Part shown: piece by piece, positions 1 to 7,493 of the stretch
Position numbering within the stretch: the first letter of the stretch is position 1
Layout of the letters: every line of letters starts with the position of its first letter
Notes under the pieces: model-generated
Told to the model about the DNA's origin: nothing
The model's database searches: none
The model's input: only the letters and a program-made list of their open reading frames with translations
NCBI GenBank assembly: GCA_947451935.1
Contig: CANGBH010000007.1
Location: 1-63,322 of the forward strand
Length of the DNA stretch: 63,322 nucleotides
Direction: 5' to 3'
DNA from: Chitinophagaceae bacterium
GTDB lineage: Bacteria; Bacteroidota; Bacteroidia; Chitinophagales; Chitinophagaceae
Program-made: the position numbers and the translations under genes

Positions 1-273
1 AATGACCTAAAAAGGGATTTGCTAATTGCCTATCAGGAATATCAAAACGCTGTAGCCGATGCTAAGATTGAAGAAAGTAACGTGAAGTATGCTGAAGAAA
101 ATAACATGATTTCTACAGAACGATTTAAAAAGCTTCAAAGTAATTCAATAGAATTGAGACAAGCTCAACTCAGTTTAAGTGAGGCACAAGACCGATATAT
201 CAATGCTCAATATAGAGCACAAATTGCAGCGTATACGCTGAAATTCATCACTGGAGAAATCAGCAAGTTCTAA
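1..273 (+). CDS. TolC-family outer membrane efflux protein, C-terminal fragment
   Basis: The reading frame is open from the first base of the window, so this is the last 90 residues of a gene that begins outside. The visible part is a long amphipathic, Glu/Gln/Ala-rich helix with the pattern ERFKKLQSNSIELRQAQLSL, followed by AQYRAQIAAYTLKFITGEI. That is the usual last helical hairpin and end of outer-membrane factors of RND or ABC type I export systems (TolC/OprM family). These trimers form the exit duct through the outer membrane and periplasm. The adaptor and pump genes would be expected upstream, outside the window. It ends convergently with lepB 35 bases away, with no obvious terminator between them. 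Family membership is fairly sure; the substrate cannot be told. Confidence 0.75.
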   Translation, partial: NDLKRDLLIAYQEYQNAVADAKIEESNVKYAEENNMISTERFKKLQSNSIELRQAQLSLSEAQDRYINAQYRAQIAAYTLKFITGEISKF

Positions 274-308
274 TTTAAAATAGATAGGTTGATTATAGAA
301 AATTGAGG

Positions 309-1835
309 CTACTCAATCAATTTGAAAATTCTATTCCAGCGTGGACCATTTTGCCAAGAGAACCAGATCAACGATGCTTTACCAACGATATGATCTTCTG
401 GCACAAATCCCCAAAACCTAGAATCCTGTGAATTGTGTCGATTATCACCCATCATCCAATAGTAGTTCATTTTGAATGTATACGAATCTGATTTAACTCC
501 ATTAATGTATACAGCTCCATCGCGCTCTTCCCAAGTATTATGTTCATATACTTGAATTACTCTTTTATAAAGAGAACGATTAGGTATATTTAAAGAGATT
601 GATGCACCTTTTTTAGGAACCCATAATGGTCCAAAATTATCTTCACTCCACTTAAAGTTTGTAGTATCATATGGATATGTATTTCCAAATCCACTTGAAT
701 TTAGTTCAGGCAATAAAGAACCTTTTATGACAAAAGGAAAAGCATTTACTTTTTCTGCTTGTTCTGCGGTCAATGTTATTCGATAGGTATTGGGGGCATC
801 TTGTGCAGGTAATAAGTCTCGCTGCTCTGGATCTTGTGGATTAATATTCAATTCATTCTTTACAAATTCATCTGGAAAAAATCCTTTACCATCAAGTATA
901 ACTGTATAAGGCTTTTCTGAAGCAGGGGCGATGAAATTCTTCTCATTGTTAACATATAAAATTCCATCCACTATACGGAGAGAATCGCCTGGAATAGCAA
1001 CGCATCGCTTAATAAAATTTTCTCTTTTGTCTACTGGTCTTACAAGAATGTCATCTCGCTCAGCAAATAGCATCTCACGAGTACCTCCTCTAGATTCATA
1101 TGCACGGAGGTAATCATAATAATTGATTTCAGATTGAAATTCTTTGATTACAGTATCCCCTACAGGATAATTAAAAACAACCACATCGTTTCGTTTAACA
1201 GGTTGTTCAAAGAAACGCTTGTAAGGTAATTTTAGCCATTCTAAATAGGATTTAGAATTACCGAATGGAAGTGTATGGTGAACAAATGGAAATGCTAATG
1301 GAGTATTTGGAATACGTGGACCATAACTTGTTTTGCTCACAAATAAAAAGTCGTTCACCAACAATGTCTTCTCCATAGATCCTGTTGGAATAACATATGC
1401 TTCAAAGATGAACGTTCTAATTATAGTAGCGGCAACAATGGCAAAAACTGCAGCATCAATCCATTCTCTTGTTGCTGATTTCGAATAATTTTTCACTACT
1501 GGAATACCAGCATAACGTTCGTTCTTGGAAAATCCTAAATAGGGAAAATATATAAAGGGAAAAAAAACAGTTGCCGTATGATGCAACACAGAAAAACGAC
1601 CAAAATGTTCAACAAATTTAATGCATAGCCAAATCGAGATAAACTGGCCTACTATGGGAATCAATTGAAAGAAAAACCATTGTTTTTTAAGTTCCATCTT
1701 ATCCACCATTAGCCAGGTATTATAGAAGGGAACAAGTGCTTTCCATCCATCTATTCCAGCTTTTTTGAACATGCCAAAAAGACCAATGTGAAATCCAATA
1801 GTAGCAACAATGAAAATAATCCAACCTAGACTCAT
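309..1835 (-). CDS. lepB: Signal peptidase I, long form with extra N-terminal membrane region
   Basis: Type I signal peptidase, which removes signal peptides from exported proteins at the periplasmic face of the inner membrane. The catalytic serine is in PTGSM (Ser153) and the general-base lysine in FIKRCVAIPGD (Lys276). The C-terminal family box MMGDNRHNSQDSRFWG is intact. The protein is 508 residues, long for LepB. About 120 residues lie between Ser and Lys, and the first 140 residues hold at least three hydrophobic segments, the first starting at residue 4, before the usual transmembrane anchor at about 127-147. Long two-part LepB proteins of this kind are common in Bacteroidota. A TAnnTTTG -7 box lies 20 bases upstream of the ATG. 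It is probably essential and single-copy, but copy number cannot be judged here. Confidence 0.95.
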   Translation of the reverse strand: MSLGWIIFIVATIGFHIGLFGMFKKAGIDGWKALVPFYNTWLMVDKMELKKQWFFFQLIPIVGQFISIWLCIKFVEHFGRFSVLHHTATVFFPFIYFPYLGFSKNERYAGIPVVKNYSKSATREWIDAAVFAIVAATIIRTFIFEAYVIPTGSMEKTLLVNDFLFVSKTSYGPRIPNTPLAFPFVHHTLPFGNSKSYLEWLKLPYKRFFEQPVKRNDVVVFNYPVGDTVIKEFQSEINYYDYLRAYESRGGTREMLFAERDDILVRPVDKRENFIKRCVAIPGDSLRIVDGILYVNNEKNFIAPASEKPYTVILDGKGFFPDEFVKNELNINPQDPEQRDLLPAQDAPNTYRITLTAEQAEKVNAFPFVIKGSLLPELNSSGFGNTYPYDTTNFKWSEDNFGPLWVPKKGASISLNIPNRSLYKRVIQVYEHNTWEERDGAVYINGVKSDSYTFKMNYYWMMGDNRHNSQDSRFWGFVPEDHIVGKASLIWFSWQNGPRWNRIFKLIE

Positions 1836-1854
1836 GGTAATAATTTTACGTCTT

Positions 1855-1862
1855 CAAATGTA
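1855..1862 (-). promoter_or_regulatory. Putative lepB promoter -7 element
   Basis: Minus-strand TACATTTG, an exact match to the Bacteroidota -7 consensus TAnnTTTG, lies 20 bases before the lepB ATG. No TTG is found at the expected -33 distance, so this is a partial match. It would give a very short 5' UTR. Confidence 0.4.
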
Positions 1863-1990
1863 GTATATATGATTGATTTCTAATCTCCCACAAATACCGT
1901 TAATAAAATTTAACAAAAATAAATTTGGCCGAAATTGCTGCTTTAACCACTTCAAGATTTATTGTTATTAATAGCAACAATACATATGTT

Positions 1991-2018
1991 TGAATGTCAA
2001 GATATATCTTGACATTCA
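1991..2018. repeat. 28-bp perfect palindrome between lepB and the 168-residue gene
   Basis: TGAATGTCAAGATA is followed directly by its exact reverse complement TATCTTGACATTCA. There is no loop and no U-run on either strand, so it is a poor intrinsic terminator and could instead be an operator for a dimeric regulator. The rest of the 208-base gap (1836-2043) shows only AT-rich sequence and the lepB -7 box. Confidence 0.7.
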
Positions 2019-2043
2019 TTAAAAGAGGATCAATGAATTTGAA

Positions 2044-2550
2044 TTAAAGTGAAATAGGTGTAATCACTTTTCTAGAAGATGACTTTACTGGAATATCCTT
2101 GATGGTTGCATCTTGACTATAAATAGCCTCAGCAATTTCCTCAACCTCTTCCATTACTAATGGCAAAGGAGTGGTACAAAACCGTAAAGCTGTCCATACA
2201 TGATCAATGACAACATCATCAATCTTATGAAATCCTTTCTGGATTAGGCATTCAAATGCGCAATCCCTATTTAGATCACTTACGATTTTTGAGGTAGGCT
2301 TAGGATAAGCTATCCAAAGTTTTCCTTCATTACGTAAAGAAGGAATAACATCTTTCAATATAGCTGAAAGTTGGGTATAATTAATGGCAAATACCAATGC
2401 AAAATCGATTTTTCTACTCCGTAGCAAAGGTGTTACATTCTTTGCAAAAGACAATTTTGTAAAAAATTTTTCCAAGGTAGATGGTATACCTTGAATGAGG
2501 AGATTTTTTTCATCACCAAACTCTAGCCTTTCAAAAATATTGATGAGCAT
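2044..2550 (-). CDS. DUF3052-like protein of unknown function
   Basis: A 168-residue soluble protein with no signal peptide or membrane segment. The central part resembles the DUF3052 family: a hydrophobic strand ending in FALVFA, then IPSLRNEGKLWIAYPKPTS, a DLNRD segment, and the closing VWTALRF that follows a GFHKIDDVVIDH helix/strand pair. The family has a small alpha/beta fold with no known activity. The last 40 residues are Glu-rich and then basic, and look disordered. The gene lies between plsY and lepB on the same strand but is separated from lepB by a 28-bp palindrome, so co-transcription with lepB is doubtful. The family assignment is from motif memory and is moderate. Confidence 0.6.
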   Translation of the reverse strand: MLINIFERLEFGDEKNLLIQGIPSTLEKFFTKLSFAKNVTPLLRSRKIDFALVFAINYTQLSAILKDVIPSLRNEGKLWIAYPKPTSKIVSDLNRDCAFECLIQKGFHKIDDVVIDHVWTALRFCTTPLPLVMEEVEEIAEAIYSQDATIKDIPVKSSSRKVITPISL

Positions 2551-2648
2551 AATTCCTTCGTTTTGGTTTAGTCTGTAAAATTAACATTTTTTCCACAGAT
2601 TTTAGAAATGATTATTAATCATTTTTTTATCGTCGGAAAGAACTAGAA

Positions 2649-3293
2649 CTAGCGCCTAGACTTTCTTCTATCTCGATTTTTGAAGATGGGAACTTTGCTT
2701 TCACTCCCAGAGAAAAGCCTGCCAATATTCTTCTGATGAGTTAATATCACGAGTAATGCAACTGCGATAGCAAAGATGCGATAGGCATTATTATCTACAT
2801 TAAATATTATCAGTATGAATACAGGAAATGCCATGCTGGCTAGAATAGAACTCAATGAAACGAATCGAGTAAGGTACAAGACTAAAAGAAAAACACCGCC
2901 ACAGCTTAATGCTGTCCAAGGAGAAATGGCGATAATCAGTCCAAATAATGTGGCCACTCCTTTACCACCACGAAATTCAGCCCAAAGAGGAAATATATGT
3001 CCAAGCACAGCAGCTAATCCGAGTCCGATTTGGAAATTTGTTCTTGCAAATTCATTATCAACATAAAAAGGAAGTAATAGAGCTAACTTAACAGCAAGTA
3101 AGCCTTTAAGCATGTCTAAAACCATTACTATACTTCCCCACCTTGAACCTAATACGCGGAAAGTGTTGGTAGCCCCAGCATTACCACTTCCATAATCTCT
3201 TATGTCAATATTAAACTGTGTTTTGCTGATAATCAGCGATGTTGGAATAGATCCCAACATGTAAGCTAATATGATCAGAATAACCTCATTCAT
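2649..3293 (-). CDS. plsY: Glycerol-3-phosphate acyltransferase PlsY
   Basis: Integral membrane enzyme that transfers an acyl group from acyl-phosphate to glycerol-3-phosphate, the first step of phosphatidic acid synthesis. All three PlsY motifs are visible: LGSIPTSLII near the N-terminus, GSGNAGATNTFRVLG, and the loop FRGGKGVATLFG after a GHIFPLW segment. There are five to six hydrophobic segments, and the tail is strongly basic (FKNRDRRKSRR). I start it at the ATG giving MNEVILIILAYMLGSIP, because PlsY normally begins directly with this helix. An in-frame ATG eight codons upstream (3317) would add IHKIFTIM-type residues without family support. It is followed by the DUF3052-like gene on the same strand. 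Confidence 0.95.
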   Translation of the reverse strand: MNEVILIILAYMLGSIPTSLIISKTQFNIDIRDYGSGNAGATNTFRVLGSRWGSIVMVLDMLKGLLAVKLALLLPFYVDNEFARTNFQIGLGLAAVLGHIFPLWAEFRGGKGVATLFGLIIAISPWTALSCGGVFLLVLYLTRFVSLSSILASMAFPVFILIIFNVDNNAYRIFAIAVALLVILTHQKNIGRLFSGSESKVPIFKNRDRRKSRR

Positions 3294-3356
3294 TATTGTG
3301 AATATCTTGTGAATCACAAATTTACGAAAAAAACACTAAAATGGTGGAGTATGGGG

Positions 3357-4181
3357 TTATGAAGGTCTTTTTTCAAACAACAAGGCAATCCAACCCGAGT
3401 CATCTAGTCTCCTAATTGGTTCCCCAAACAGTGGAGTAAACACCTGAGATATATCATCATAATCCTCTTGTAATAAACCACTTATGAGCAATTTACCAGG
3501 TGTGCGTAGGTGCTGATGTAGAGATGAAACATGTTGAATCAATACAGATTTGTTAATGTTTGCCAATATAATGTCTGCCCCTTCCAATTCGTCGAGTGTT
3601 TCACCCAAGAAAACGGTACAGCGGGAAGCATTATTCATATTCAGGTTTTCCTGAACATTTTCGATACTCCACGTATCATTATCAATTGCTTGAATAGCTC
3701 TAGCACCTAATTTCTCAGCTAAGATGGCTAGAATGCCTGTCCCAGTTCCAAAATCTAGAATCTGTTGATCTGTAAAATCAATGTCTAACATGGCATTCAT
3801 CATCATCCTAGTAGTAGCATGATGACCCGTACCAAAACTCATTTTAGGCGTAATCAGAATTTCGTGTTTATATCCATCCATCGCAGGGTGAAAATGAGCA
3901 CGGACATGAACTTGACCAGGAATAAATACAGGATCAAAATTAGATTCCCATAGTGCATTCCAATTTTGCTGCTTCACAATTTGTTGACTGAAGATTAATG
4001 TTTGCTCGGTGCAAAATTGTTCAAATTCTTCATGGTTCAATTGGTTGACATCTGCATAGGCAATCAGACCACCATCAGTTTCTTCCATACCATGAAATCC
4101 CAATTCAGGAAGCGTTGCGATAAGCAAGTCTCTTGATTGTTCAGATAATGACGTAAAGATAATTTCGACACATTCTACCAT
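3357..4181 (-). CDS. prmA: Ribosomal protein L11 methyltransferase
   Basis: SAM-dependent enzyme that trimethylates ribosomal protein L11. At 274 residues it is normal length. It has an N-terminal substrate-recognition domain (about 1-95), then FGTGHHATTRMM and the SAM-binding loop LDFGTGTGILAILAEKLGA. The motif IILANINKSVL corresponds to the NPPY-like motif of the family (N-I-N in PrmA). The start is odd. Reading along the minus strand, the intrinsic terminator behind pnp runs its U-stretch straight into this ATG, leaving no room for a conventional ribosome binding site. The alignment expectation (V-E-x-x-F near residue 3-8) supports this start, so translation may be leaderless or depend on the hairpin. 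It lies downstream of pnp on the same strand. Confidence 0.95.
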   Translation of the reverse strand: MVECVEIIFTSLSEQSRDLLIATLPELGFHGMEETDGGLIAYADVNQLNHEEFEQFCTEQTLIFSQQIVKQQNWNALWESNFDPVFIPGQVHVRAHFHPAMDGYKHEILITPKMSFGTGHHATTRMMMNAMLDIDFTDQQILDFGTGTGILAILAEKLGARAIQAIDNDTWSIENVQENLNMNNASRCTVFLGETLDELEGADIILANINKSVLIQHVSSLHQHLRTPGKLLISGLLQEDYDDISQVFTPLFGEPIRRLDDSGWIALLFEKRPS

Positions 4182-4214
4182 AAAAAAGCCGGTATGGATA
4201 CCGGCATTTTTTTT
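4182..4214 (-). terminator. Intrinsic terminator after pnp, abutting the prmA start
   Basis: GCCGGTAT / ATACCGGC form a perfect 8-bp stem with a 2-base loop (4188-4205), flanked by A-runs and T-runs on both sides so that it could work in both directions. On the minus strand the U-run is followed immediately by the prmA ATG at 4181. Confidence 0.85.
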
Positions 4215-4220
4215 ATCTAG

Positions 4221-6368
4221 TTAATTCCCTGAACCACCGCCATCGTTTCCTTCTGGTCTTGGCATAAGGGCTTTTCTACTCAATTTGAATTTTCCTGTTT
4301 TAGGATCTAATCCTATCAATTTTACTTTAACAGAATCACCTTCCTTTAAAATTCCATCTAGGTTTTCTAGACGTTTCCAGCTCACTTCACTGATGTGAAG
4401 CAATCCTTGCTTTCCAGGTAAGAATTCTACAAAGGCTCCGTAAGGCATAATAGATTTTACTTTTGCCTCATATTCTTCTCCTACTTCTGGCATAGAGACA
4501 ATTCCCTTAATCCAGGCTACAGCTCTTTCAAGACCTTCTTTAGCAGGACTGAACACACTCACTTCACCTTGATTGCCTACTTCTTCGATATTGATCGTGG
4601 TTCCAGTTTCGCGTTGAATTTCCTGAATTATTTTTCCTTGTGGGCCGATAATTGCACCAATGAATTCTTTGTCAACAAACATTTTCTCCATACGTGGCGC
4701 ATGTGGCTTAACCTCACTACGAGCTTTGTCGAAGCAGCTATACATAGCATCTAGGATGTGTAAGCGACCCTTTTTAGCTTGTCCAAGTGCCTCACGCATG
4801 GTTTCCATGCTCAATCCGTCTATTTTGATATCCATTTGAATACCACAGATGCCATCGCGGGTACCGGTTACTTTAAAATCCATATCTCCAAGATGATCTT
4901 CATCACCAAGGATATCAGTTAAAATAGCGTATTTACCATCAGATGGTCTGGTAATTAGACCCATCGCAACACCACTTACGTGCTTTGGAATCGGAACACC
5001 CGCATCCATTAGAGCAAGTGATCCAGCACATACAGTTGCCATAGATGATGAACCATTTGATTCAAGGATGTCTGAAACAACACGCACTGTATAGGCATAG
5101 TCACTTCCTGGCATCATTTGTTTCAATGAACGAAGTGCTAGGTTACCATGTCCTACCTCTCTTCTACCGGGGCCTCTATTTGGCTTTACTTCACCCGTTG
5201 AGAATGCAGGGAAATTATAATGTAGAATAAACTTGCTATAATCAGATTTTGCTGCACTTTCGATAAGCAATTCATCTAAAGGAGTACCAAAGGTAATCGT
5301 TGTAAGTGATTGAGTTTCACCCCTAGTAAACAATGCCGATCCGTGTGGTGTTGGAAGAACATCAACCTCCATATCTAATGGACGAACTTGATCTAACTGA
5401 CGACCATCAAGACGAATTCTGTCATCCAACATCATGTTACGTACTACTTCCCACTTCAAATCCTCGTAGTATTTTTTAGCTAATTTCTTTTGTTCTGGTG
5501 TTGCTTCAGCTCCTAGCAATTCAACAACTTCTTTCTTAAGCTCATCATATGCTTTAGATCTATCAGACTTAGCACTTGCACTTTTTGAAATAGCATAAAC
5601 CCTTGCTTCAGCAAATTCATTTACTTTAAGCTGAATTGCCTCATCAGAAGGTGGCTTAGGGTAATCTCTTTTACCTTGAACACCAACCTTTTCACGGAGC
5701 TGCTCTTGGGCGATGATTTGTAATTTGATAGAATCATGCGCTAATTCTAAGGCTTTAATGAAATCCTCTTCAGAACATTCTTTGGATTCACCTTCAACCA
5801 TCATAAGATTTTTAGAAGTAGCACCAATCATAAAGTCCATGTCGGCAAGTGCCAACTCAGCCCTATATGGGTTAACGATGAACTTTCCGTCAACCCTTGC
5901 GATACGTACCTCAGAAATAACTTCCTTGATTGGAATATTAGAAACAGCCAAAGCTGCTGAAGCAGCAAGGCATGCTAATGCATCAGGTAATACTTCTGGA
6001 TCAGATGATATTAATGAAATCAATACTTGAACATCACATAGATAATCTTCTGGGAATAAAGGCCTTAGGGCTCTATCAATCAAACGACTGATTAGAACTT
6101 CAGAATCTGTTATTCTTCCTTCACGTTTGAAAAAAGATCCTGGAATACGACCCGCTGAAGCAAATTTTTCTTGATAATCAACTGATAATGGGAAGAAATC
6201 TTGTCCTTCTTTAGGCTCTTTGTTAGCACACACAGTTGCCAACAAAATGCAATTTCCTTGTCTAACTGTAACGGCACCATCAGCTTGACGAGCAAGTCTA
6301 CCGGTCTCAATGGTTACAATACGGTTATTTCCTAAATCAAAACTGGTTTGAAATGGTTGTTGTAGCAT
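4221..6368 (-). CDS. pnp: Polyribonucleotide nucleotidyltransferase (PNPase)
   Basis: Phosphorolytic 3'-5' exoribonuclease of RNA turnover, cytoplasmic and trimeric. At 715 residues it has the standard order: first RNase PH domain (about 10-145), alpha-helical linker, second RNase PH domain with FTRGETQSLTTITFGTP and LTDILGDEDHLGDMDFKVTG, then a KH domain (FIGAIIGPQGKIIQEI) and an S1 domain (GEEYEAKVKSIMPYGAFVEF). The DILGDEDHLGDMDFK stretch carries the catalytic acidic residues. It sits directly downstream of rpsO, the same order as in Escherichia coli, with a hairpin between the genes. The C-terminal tail is Gly/Asn-rich. It is closed by a strong terminator. Nothing unusual is seen in the sequence. 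Confidence 0.98.
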   Translation of the reverse strand: MLQQPFQTSFDLGNNRIVTIETGRLARQADGAVTVRQGNCILLATVCANKEPKEGQDFFPLSVDYQEKFASAGRIPGSFFKREGRITDSEVLISRLIDRALRPLFPEDYLCDVQVLISLISSDPEVLPDALACLAASAALAVSNIPIKEVISEVRIARVDGKFIVNPYRAELALADMDFMIGATSKNLMMVEGESKECSEEDFIKALELAHDSIKLQIIAQEQLREKVGVQGKRDYPKPPSDEAIQLKVNEFAEARVYAISKSASAKSDRSKAYDELKKEVVELLGAEATPEQKKLAKKYYEDLKWEVVRNMMLDDRIRLDGRQLDQVRPLDMEVDVLPTPHGSALFTRGETQSLTTITFGTPLDELLIESAAKSDYSKFILHYNFPAFSTGEVKPNRGPGRREVGHGNLALRSLKQMMPGSDYAYTVRVVSDILESNGSSSMATVCAGSLALMDAGVPIPKHVSGVAMGLITRPSDGKYAILTDILGDEDHLGDMDFKVTGTRDGICGIQMDIKIDGLSMETMREALGQAKKGRLHILDAMYSCFDKARSEVKPHAPRMEKMFVDKEFIGAIIGPQGKIIQEIQRETGTTINIEEVGNQGEVSVFSPAKEGLERAVAWIKGIVSMPEVGEEYEAKVKSIMPYGAFVEFLPGKQGLLHISEVSWKRLENLDGILKEGDSVKVKLIGLDPKTGKFKLSRKALMPRPEGNDGGGSGN

Positions 6369-6399
6369 TTTATACGTTTTGGGAATGTTCCAAAAAGCA

Positions 6400-6425
6400 C
6401 TATTCCCAACCTAAGCTGGGAATAG
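6400..6425 (-). promoter_or_regulatory. rpsO-pnp intergenic hairpin
   Basis: CTATTCCCA and TGGGAATAG (6400-6408 and 6417-6425) form a 9-bp perfect stem with an 8-base loop. The hairpin is between the rpsO stop and the pnp start. On the minus strand it is followed by a broken T-run (GCTTTTTGG), so it could be a weak terminator or an RNase processing site. In E. coli the same gap holds the RNase III site used for pnp autocontrol; that role here is inference only. Confidence 0.6.
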
Positions 6426-6443
6426 AACTGTTCAGTAAATATA

Positions 6444-6716
6444 TTATTTTCTTAAGCCGAGCTTCTCTAACAAAGCACGGTAGCCGAGAAGGTTATGTTT
6501 GCTTAAATAAGTTAGAAGCCTCTTCCGTTGTCCTACCTTTCTCATCAAACCTCTATGGGTTGAGAAATCTTTCTTGTTAACCTGCAAGTGCTTAGAAATC
6601 TCATTGATTTCTTCAGTAAGCAATGCAATTTGACCTTCAATTGAACCGGTATTTTTTGAATTGCCACCGTATTCGGCAATAATGGAAGACTTTTTTTCTT
6701 TGGTTACGCTTGACAT
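6444..6716 (-). CDS. rpsO: 30S ribosomal protein S15
   Basis: A 90-residue protein of normal S15 length that binds 16S rRNA in the central domain of the small subunit. Diagnostic segments are GSIEGQIALLTEEI, HLQVNKKDFSTHRGLMRKVGQRKRLLTYL and the ending YRALLEKLGLRK. It starts with MSSVTKEKKSSII, as in other Bacteroidota. It lies immediately upstream of pnp, the classical order. Between the upstream small membrane protein and this gene there are about 99 bases with no clear promoter consensus on inspection. Confidence 0.98.
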   Translation of the reverse strand: MSSVTKEKKSSIIAEYGGNSKNTGSIEGQIALLTEEINEISKHLQVNKKDFSTHRGLMRKVGQRKRLLTYLSKHNLLGYRALLEKLGLRK

Positions 6717-6815
6717 CTCTATTTTTTTTGATTCATCTATAATTCTACGTCGAAAATTTGGCTGCGAAGGTATGCTTTTATTCTAAAATAACAAAGAAAT
6801 GCACATTCTGTATAG

Positions 6816-7334
6816 CTATTCCATATATTTCAGCTTGAAGGAATACAACAGAACAAAGAGAAGTCCAAAAATACCCCCATAAATTGCAAAAGCTAGTCCC
6901 ATTAAATTGCCCGACCCAAATACTAACAATGGAGCGATTATTCCAATTAAAGTTCCCAATAAATAGAGTCTAAACCCATTTTTCCTCAGCCGAAGCATGA
7001 GCATAGCCCCCAATAAGGTTAATAAATTCGATACCATTGAAAAAAAGCTATAATCACGCATATTGGAAGCAGTATTGCTAGCTGCAGCATTTGAAATAAG
7101 TTTCTCCACCTGCTCCCCTGCTGCAGGGTCTTTTTGAAAGGCAGCATCAAATTGAACTTGTAATTGCCCAAGGTTTTTGGCAAATTCGAGGCTCACCTGC
7201 TCAGGATTTGAAAGGCTAGAGATCGACTGCATCATTACCCAACTACTTCCAAAAATGGATAAATAACATAAAATGGTTAGAAATCGAGGACGAAATGGCC
7301 TTGAATTTGGAGTATGGTCAGTTGAAGAATCCAT
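6816..7334 (-). CDS. Small four-helix membrane protein, function unknown
   Basis: A 172-residue protein that I do not recognise. It has a short soluble N-terminus, a first hydrophobic segment at about 18-38, an extramembrane region at about 40-93 rich in Ala, Gln and Asn (likely periplasmic), then three closely packed hydrophobic segments at about 97-115, 121-141 and 144-166. Positive charges RLRKNG between helices 2 and 3 suggest that loop is cytoplasmic. No catalytic motif is visible. It is on the same strand as rpsO, about 99 bases upstream, and may share a transcript. Similar DUF4199- or DUF4064-like small membrane proteins exist in the phylum, but I cannot assign it to one. Confidence 0.7.
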   Translation of the reverse strand: MDSSTDHTPNSRPFRPRFLTILCYLSIFGSSWVMMQSISSLSNPEQVSLEFAKNLGQLQVQFDAAFQKDPAAGEQVEKLISNAAASNTASNMRDYSFFSMVSNLLTLLGAMLMLRLRKNGFRLYLLGTLIGIIAPLLVFGSGNLMGLAFAIYGGIFGLLFVLLYSFKLKYME

Positions 7335-7493
7335 TAATAATAAAACTATTTATACCCGAAGTTAAGATAGAAATGGGGTGATGTCTAAAAAAAGAGCAAA
7401 TTTGAACAAATTCGCACCGATTTCTATTATACACTTGATGCTGTATAGTAATGAATTGTAATTAAGTAATCGTTTGACACTAACATAACCATC

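Noticed and set aside
2600-2630. Terminator AAATGATT-ATT-AATCATTT after plsY
   Set aside because: AT-only stem, and its T-run is on the plus strand, which carries no gene there.
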